From: Paraconiothyrium sp. Pb-2020
Lineage: Eukaryota; Ascomycota; Dothideomycetes; Pleosporales; Didymosphaeriaceae
Length of the DNA: 64,000 nt
NCBI GenBank assembly: GCA_022419385.1
Contig: JAJUBI010000004.1
Span: forward strand, 4,852,147-4,916,146
Direction: 5' to 3'
Position numbers and translations under genes: made by a program. Below the pieces are notes generated by a model. The model saw only the letters and a program-made list of their open reading frames with translations. It made no database searches and was not told the DNA's origin. Below are positions 57,933-64,000 of the stretch, in pieces. Position 1 is the stretch's first letter, and each line of letters starts with the position of its first letter.

Positions 57933-58811
57933 ATGCCACTAAAAAAGCCACCACTAGGCTGTATAGAAGAGGAGAAAAGAGAAGCAAAGCGCAAATATAA
58001 TTAACTTACCTATTAAAAATAGAAATAGTAGAATGTAGAAGAAGCTCTATAGTGCTAGGCACTAGGCCCCTATTAATATACTTAGTCCTATAACTAGCCA
58101 ATACTGCCTCTATTACTAGGTCAGCAACAGAAACACTAATAATAATAAACTTATATACCTAGTCTGCAATCCTGTATACCCTAGCCTACTAAGGCCTCAG
58201 TTTATAGGGCATCTTACCCTCTACTATATATATAAATTACCCTAATCTACACACCGCCTGCTATCTAAGCACCTATACTACCTACTCCCTAAGTATATAT
58301 ACTACTTACCACCCAAACACCTATACTACCTACTACCTAAGCACGCATACCCTAAGTGCCTATACTATAAGTAACTATACCGTATACTACTATTATTGCA
58401 CCTATACAACCTGCTATCCTAGGTTATATACTTCTACCAGATACAATATATTCTAGAGACCCTAAACTAAGTAGTGGCCTAGATACTAGAGCACTAACTA
58501 CCTAACTAGAGAGGCCTTAAACACTAGAGCCATCTAAACTAACATATCCTACACAACTACACATACTAGAGAATCCAATCTAATTAGCCTTATATTATAC
58601 AACCCTAGTAGCCTATAATAACCTAACCATACCTGCTTTATTCTACAGAGATAAGATATCACCACTTAAAGCGTGGTTTAAAGAATGGCTAAACTATAAC
58701 AGTAACTCTAAAATACTTTCTACACAGCTACCTACTACTAATATCCCTAATTATTTACTATAAATAAAGAGTAATAGTAATAGAAGGTGCACCATCTTAT
58801 ACAGCAGCTAA
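57933..58811 (+). pseudogene. RIP-inactivated N-terminus of a subtelomeric gene, Gln/Pro-rich
   Basis: From ATG 57933 the frame reads MPLKKPPLGCIEEEKREAKR followed by a Gln/Pro-rich stretch if TAA/TAG are read as former CAA/CAG. There are more than twenty in-frame TAA or TAG stops before about 58811 and I found no TGA among them. Surviving CAG/CAA codons sit beside a run of four TAA codons near 58137-58148, as expected for a mutated poly-Gln tract. Later, intact codons give PLKAWFKEWLNYNS. The frame is not open beyond this region without further shifts. The family is not recognised. Confidence 0.5.
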
Positions 58812-61800
58812 GGTACGTATTAATTAAAACACTCCTTACATAATCTAACCCCCTAATATACCCTAACATAATAATATAATATACCTAAATTATTAAGTTA
58901 GGGTACACTACCTTGTACCCAAGCACTTACTCTATTTATACAGTAGATAGGCTAATAATTCACTAATAGACTTCTAAAATAATTAACAGTCCTCTACCCT
59001 ACTAACTAAGACTGGACAATGCAGCAACCTTCTTATATAATATATATTAGTTATATGTAACTGTTTAGCCCTAAAACGCAAAGGTGGCCTTACTATTATC
59101 TAGATAATAGAATACCTATTTAGAGCAGAAACAACCTTTATAAATACAATAGTATTTTTAGTACCTTAACCCTTAATACTATCCAACACCTTACCGTTAT
59201 ATCCTAAGAAATAGAGGAATATTTTTTGACACTAGAGTCTATCTCTTACTAGAACTAACTAAGAAACAGACACTCCCCTAATGTTAAAACTAGATAAGTC
59301 TAAGATAGAATACCTTATCTAATTAGGTTCTTACACTATTAAACAAGTATTTAATATTAAGTATTATATTCTCTCCTAGTAGCCTTAGTATATTCTAAGA
59401 TAATATTAAACTCTTATTTCTACCTGCCTTTACAGAAAGCTTTAATAGGAACTAAGGTATATTATTCTTACTAGTTATCCTCTATAAACACTGTAATATC
59501 TTATTCTGTACTGCCAACTTATTCTAATGTTATATTTTCTGGCCTTACTTTCCTAACTTCTATATAGTGTGTGGGAAGCGCACTACAGTACAATTATAAT
59601 ATATAAAAGACTATATTCTAGAAGCTTAAATAGATAACGTTATATTTCCAGCCCTTAAAGCTACTAGCCATGGCTTCTAGCCTATATATAACCTAACACA
59701 CTTTGCATATATTATAGTAAACTTACATATTAAGTAAGAAAGTAGAATACATTTCTCTAGCTACAGCTATATTAATACCCGGAGACTAGTAAGTACTACT
59801 ACACTTACCCTATTATAGGATAAGATTATTAAGCTTGCCTATACTATTTACATTAAGAATACAGACTTACTAGATAATGTTTTTTAAGATGCTACTCTTG
59901 TTATTATAAAATATAACCTAAAAAACACTTATCTTAGAAGCTATAAGTCTGTGCTTAAATATTAAAATGCGTTGGAATGATATATTAAGACCTATTAGAA
60001 CACAGAATACATTAATTTAGATAGGTTCTACCTTAACCTTATAATACAAACTAGATCCCTTACTAAAGGCACAACTACGCTTAGAAAGAGTTAATATAAT
60101 TAATACTAAATAGATAACTTCTGCACAGTAAACCGCATATTAGCAACCCCTATATACTATTTCTTTACTAGGACTAATGCAGGAACTGCTTCTATTAAAC
60201 TCTAAGAGAATAATATAATTCGGTCTTTAGGTATTATGCTTACCAAAGTGTATAACACTAATAAAGAGCCGCTGTATCTACTAATTTGTAGATATAGAGT
60301 ATTCTTAGACCAGAAATTAGAACTGCTAGTATACATAAATAAAACATTACAACTATAGGAGGCTACTTATATATTTAAGTAACTCTATAACTAAGTCTAT
60401 GTTATAAAGAAGTTTATACGCTAGGCACTAGCTAATAATAGCATCTTCCCTAACTACTAAGAGTTCTGTCTAGTCTTACCTATATTTAGACAACTCGCCG
60501 ATATTTATACTGCCAATAGCCACACACATACTATACTAGGTAGAAACTAAACATACTAACTATACTGGTTGCTATATATATAGGATATAAACAACTTTTA
60601 TATATAAAAATATAATAGATAGCTCGCTGCTCTAGAAGCTGTTATGGTAAATATAGCAACTAAAAACCCTAATATATGGGAACAAGACCTAAATAGTCTT
60701 ATAGCTACTACTATAGTATATACTCTAAGCCTTGTATTATAATATTACAGCCTTAAAGAGAGGGATATGCAAGCACTTACCATAGGTAAAAGATAGCTGT
60801 AACTAAGGATATATAATAAATAAGGCCAGACCTAGAGAACCTACTTAAAATATTAAGGTCTTAAATATGCTAAATCTATATCTATATATAGTATAATCTG
60901 GATCCCACACCGCCTTTGCTATTAGAACGACACAATACTAACCTTTTAAATTTAAAAATATCTACACTTAGATGTATACTATTATATTCTTTAAAAATTA
61001 AAGAATAATACCCTGATCTCACATTTCTATACACGAGAGGGTTAAATTCTACAATACTTAGGTACCTTAATAGAAGAAGCGTTACAAGAACATCTATTCT
61101 TTTTATTAAGAAGGTAGTCTTGAATTTTCTTATATATAACACTACTCTGTATCTAGGCATACAACTAATTCGTGTAGACTTCTATTAGTAAATAATGGTT
61201 AGAGCACATAGGTAGATTCTATATTAATATATAATAATTCTACCAACAAGCTAAGATAAGTAACCCTAGTAGAGAGGGTATAGAGGTTCTATTATACTAG
61301 ACTATTTATACCTACCTCTCTAACCTTGGAGTAAAACCTAATAAGATCTACTATACTAGGGCGAATAGTAAGGCACATAATAAGATCTTCTTTACTATAT
61401 AGGTAATATATACATGGTAAGGGCGTATTATACCTCTATTTATACCTAGTAGTAATAACCTGCTATGGCTCTGCAATACACTACAAATAAAGAGACTAAA
61501 GGTATACTGTAAGATCCTATATACTTTACTATAAGGTAAAGATGCATTACATGTATACCTACTACTTAAATAATATCTGTTACATAATATTTCTAAGTAT
61601 ATATAGGCTATCCCACACTATACTAGAATAAATACAATAGAGACTACACTACTAAGCAAGGCTTATATAATAAGAATATATATAAAATGCAGCCAGCAAA
61701 CTACTTTATAGTAAACTAAGTAGATATTTTCTTACTTAGCAACAGTAAGGATTAAAATCTTATAAAAGTAGTTTATAAAATCTCTACCCTATTAAGAGAG

Positions 61801-63004
61801 CAAGTAAGTTAGGTACTTTAAAACTACATAGTATTTATAACTTAAGATAATATGGATATTACTTTAAGTAAAGATTTACTAGAGAATACCTTATTAATGG
61901 GCCATTACCCTAATATACTAGGACCTCTACACTAATTTTTAGCTTCCTTAAAGACCGCATAACAGCAGCAGACGGCGTAGAATAGGATAAAGATAATACA
62001 GATTGGCCACCTAAACCTTATTAGGATGGGAAGACTTAGAATTAGAAAGTAATATATTAGAAGAATTAAGCCTTTTTATTTTAGAGTAAGCATACTAAGG
62101 TAGTATACCTATAGATAGACTTATATATATAATACTCTTTACTTCTACACCCTAGTATAGCAAATAATTGTCTATCCCAGTTGTGTAGAGGAAGAGTAGC
62201 AAAAACTTATTAGAGAGATTATTAGATATAGTGAACAAGTAGTAAATATTTTAAAAAATTATAACACAACTACACTACACCAAATAAGTATATACTATAT
62301 AGGAAACAGCGACCTAACTATCTTATAATCTAATCTAAGTAGAAATATTAAAAGAATTTAGTAATAAAGGCCATTTTGGGCAGATTGTGCACAATTAGAG
62401 AATATTAGAAAAATATTAATCTAAATGCCAAGGAAAACAAACGTGCTAAATTAAAATAATAAATTATATTGTAATATATACGTTGGCAGCACATAGTTAT
62501 ACAACTATAATATTGTTATAACTATATTAGGGAGGCTGTTAAGCCACAGAAAAAGTGTTGGGTATAGGTACTAGTTACCAACACTAATAAATATAAGAGA
62601 AGACAGTTTTATATTAGCACTACCTTCCCCTAATATTGCTAACATCTTTGCAGAACGTGCACCTAGTGTTAGAGCAGTATTTGGCACTAGTTTTAAAGAT
62701 AAAGATAAAGATAATAATAATACCTAACCTACTAGATATAAACCCTAAACACTCTTATAATAGCAATAATCTAATATTATATGTACTAGGCGTGTGCCAC
62801 CTAACAGAATAAGCAGCCAAAGCTATAGAATATACTAGATAAACTAGCCTAACTAGTCCCTTAGAGCCTTAATACTAGGGAAATAACGCTGCACTAAACC
62901 CACCACCCCATATAGTAACTCTAAATTTGAAACCACTACAATAGACTAAGACCAGATTAAAGAAGGCCTATATATAAATAAAAGGACTATATACCCTAAT
63001 TATA

Positions 63005-63775
63005 ATGCCAGCAGTAAGAGTACAATAAAGTAAATACTCTAAAAGTCTAGCTAATAAGTTAGGGTTGCTGTACAATCTACCTAGAAGACATATAGAAGCT
63101 GAAACAGACCTAGATCTATCTATACTAATATAGAGGGCATGAGAAGCAGCAAAAGTATAATGTGTAAAAGCTAGAGAAGTATAGATAGATATAGAACCAC
63201 CTAGTTATATATAGACTATATAGGTTAGTTAGTTCTTAAAAAGCGATAAGGCTAATGTATATAACTAAATAAAAGAATTCTCTAAGTATAAGAATACTAC
63301 AAAGTTATTAAAGAGGCGCAGATATATATTATACCCTATTACTATGTAGACAGAGCGCATCCTATTTATAGTAGAAAAATACTACCTACTTAAAATATAC
63401 TATATTAAAATAGACCGGCATGGCAAAGAATAATTTAAGATAACCTTAAAAATAACTAAGTATTTACTTAAAACTAGCGTCGCTCTCTAGACCTTAGATA
63501 GAAGATGTACAATATTATATAATAAATACCTATAAGTATATCTCTAAGTCTACCTGCAAAGATCTAATCTTAATATTAGTAGGAAAGCAACTAGACTAGT
63601 GCCTATAATATTTACCTATCTGCTATCGTACTTGTTAAAGGTAAGACTTATTGGGAAAAGAACGCAAAGCAGTGGATAAGACTACAAGACTTGGAATTTG
63701 CAAAGGGTTAGGGTTGGATAATGGAGTAATAAGCAGAATGAATACATCAATTACACCTATAACCCTTATATGATA
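63005..63775 (+). pseudogene. Second RIP-inactivated frame next to the telomere
   Basis: From ATG 63005, reading TAA/TAG as former Gln, a protein-like frame runs to about 63775: KSLANKLGLLYNLPRRHIEA, FLKSDKANVYN, KEFSKYKNTTKLLKRRRYIL. All interrupting stops but one are TAA or TAG; one TGA near 63137 would fit a former CGA. Unknown function; possibly part of the same element as the 57933 relic. Confidence 0.4.
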
Positions 63776-63877
63776 TGACCCTGACCAGCAGGTGAAGGAC
63801 CCCACTTGACATTAGATTATGAACAGTATCAGAACCGCACGATATCTGCCACCATAGCATATATACCCCAACTTGAC

Positions 63878-64000
63878 TTAGGGTTAGGGTTAGGGTTAGG
63901 GTTAGGGTTAGGGTTAGGGTTAGGGTTAGGGTTAGGGTTAGGGTTAGGGTTAGGGTTAGGGTTAGGGTTAGGGTTAGGGTTAGGGTTAGGGTTAGGGTTA
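63878..64000 (+). repeat. Telomere, (TTAGGG)n
   Basis: Twenty perfect TTAGGG units plus a half unit run to the last base of the window, G-rich strand toward the end. This fixes the window as a right chromosome end (5' to 3' toward the tip) and shows the assembly reaches the telomere. Confidence 0.99.

Larger units (their letters stand above)
56886..63877. repeat. AT-rich, RIP-degraded subtelomeric block
   Basis: Nearly 7 kb with TA-rich composition, very few CpG, no ORF above 100 codons and abundant TAA/TAG. It contains a 41-bp tandem array (57456-57895), a relic with a start codon at 57933, a later relic at 63005, and other blocks that read as protein when TAA/TAG are taken as former Gln codons. 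RIP in ascomycetes mutates CpA to TpA in repeated DNA, which produces exactly these stops. A telomere-linked helicase gene, a retroelement or another subtelomeric repeat are candidates; I cannot name the family. The segment 63640-63877 regains more ordinary composition before the telomere. Confidence 0.75.

Noticed and set aside
60882..61160. 92-codon minus-strand ORF in the AT-rich block
   Set aside because: It lies in RIP-degraded sequence where TA-rich DNA gives spurious frames, and the relics read on the + strand.

Overview
This window is the right-hand end of a filamentous ascomycete chromosome. The last 123 bases are an uninterrupted (TTAGGG)n array on the + strand. Genes have short introns of about 45-65 bp with GT..AG ends, and several families are typical of Pezizomycotina: HET-domain protein, CFEM/Pth11-like receptor, heme-thiolate peroxidase, GMC oxidoreductase, Zn2Cys6 regulator and small cysteine-rich secreted proteins. 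A plant- or surface-associated Dothideomycete would fit, but the sequence alone does not settle the species.

Layout. 1-15 kb looks like ordinary chromosome arm with intact genes: a disordered repeat protein (cut by the window edge), GTP cyclohydrolase II (RIB1), a sugar-type MFS transporter, the Mediator kinase SSN3/CDK8, a CAP/PR-1-like secreted protein, a DsbA/FrnE-family oxidoreductase, a tiny CxC-rich secreted protein and a secreted beta-propeller protein. 17-30 kb is sparser accessory sequence: a HET protein, a wrecked flavin amine oxidase, a DUF2278-type gene broken by a 29-bp tandem duplication, a second small secreted protein and a lineage-specific coiled-coil protein. 30.5-36.7 kb holds a divergent pair: a Ttd14/NadR-like P-loop ATPase and a five-exon gene of 1711 codons that joins a eukaryotic RNA-dependent RNA polymerase to a UPF1-like superfamily 1 helicase. 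38-56.9 kb is a secretome, redox and signalling region: GMC oxidoreductase, CFEM receptor, heme-thiolate peroxidase, Ser/Thr-rich membrane protein, NmrA-like protein, Zn2Cys6 regulator, SnoaL-like protein, zinc-free MDR reductase and an MFS relic. Several of these carry one disabling lesion each. 56.9-63.9 kb is AT-rich, nearly CpG-free sequence with a 41-bp tandem array and relics of long reading frames whose in-frame stops are almost all TAA/TAG, as expected if CAA/CAG were mutated by RIP (repeat-induced point mutation).

How it fits together. The central observation is the RdRP-helicase fusion: one protein combines two activities that RNA-silencing systems usually supply as separate partners. 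It lies about 27 kb from the telomere, in an arm whose repeats look RIP-damaged, so a role in silencing of repeats or viruses is a reasonable but untested inference. The other theme is gene decay. The genes left of about 20 kb are intact except for one unresolved junction in the CAP gene, whereas at least six genes between 21 kb and 57 kb have stops, frameshifts or deletions, ending in the RIP-degraded subtelomere.
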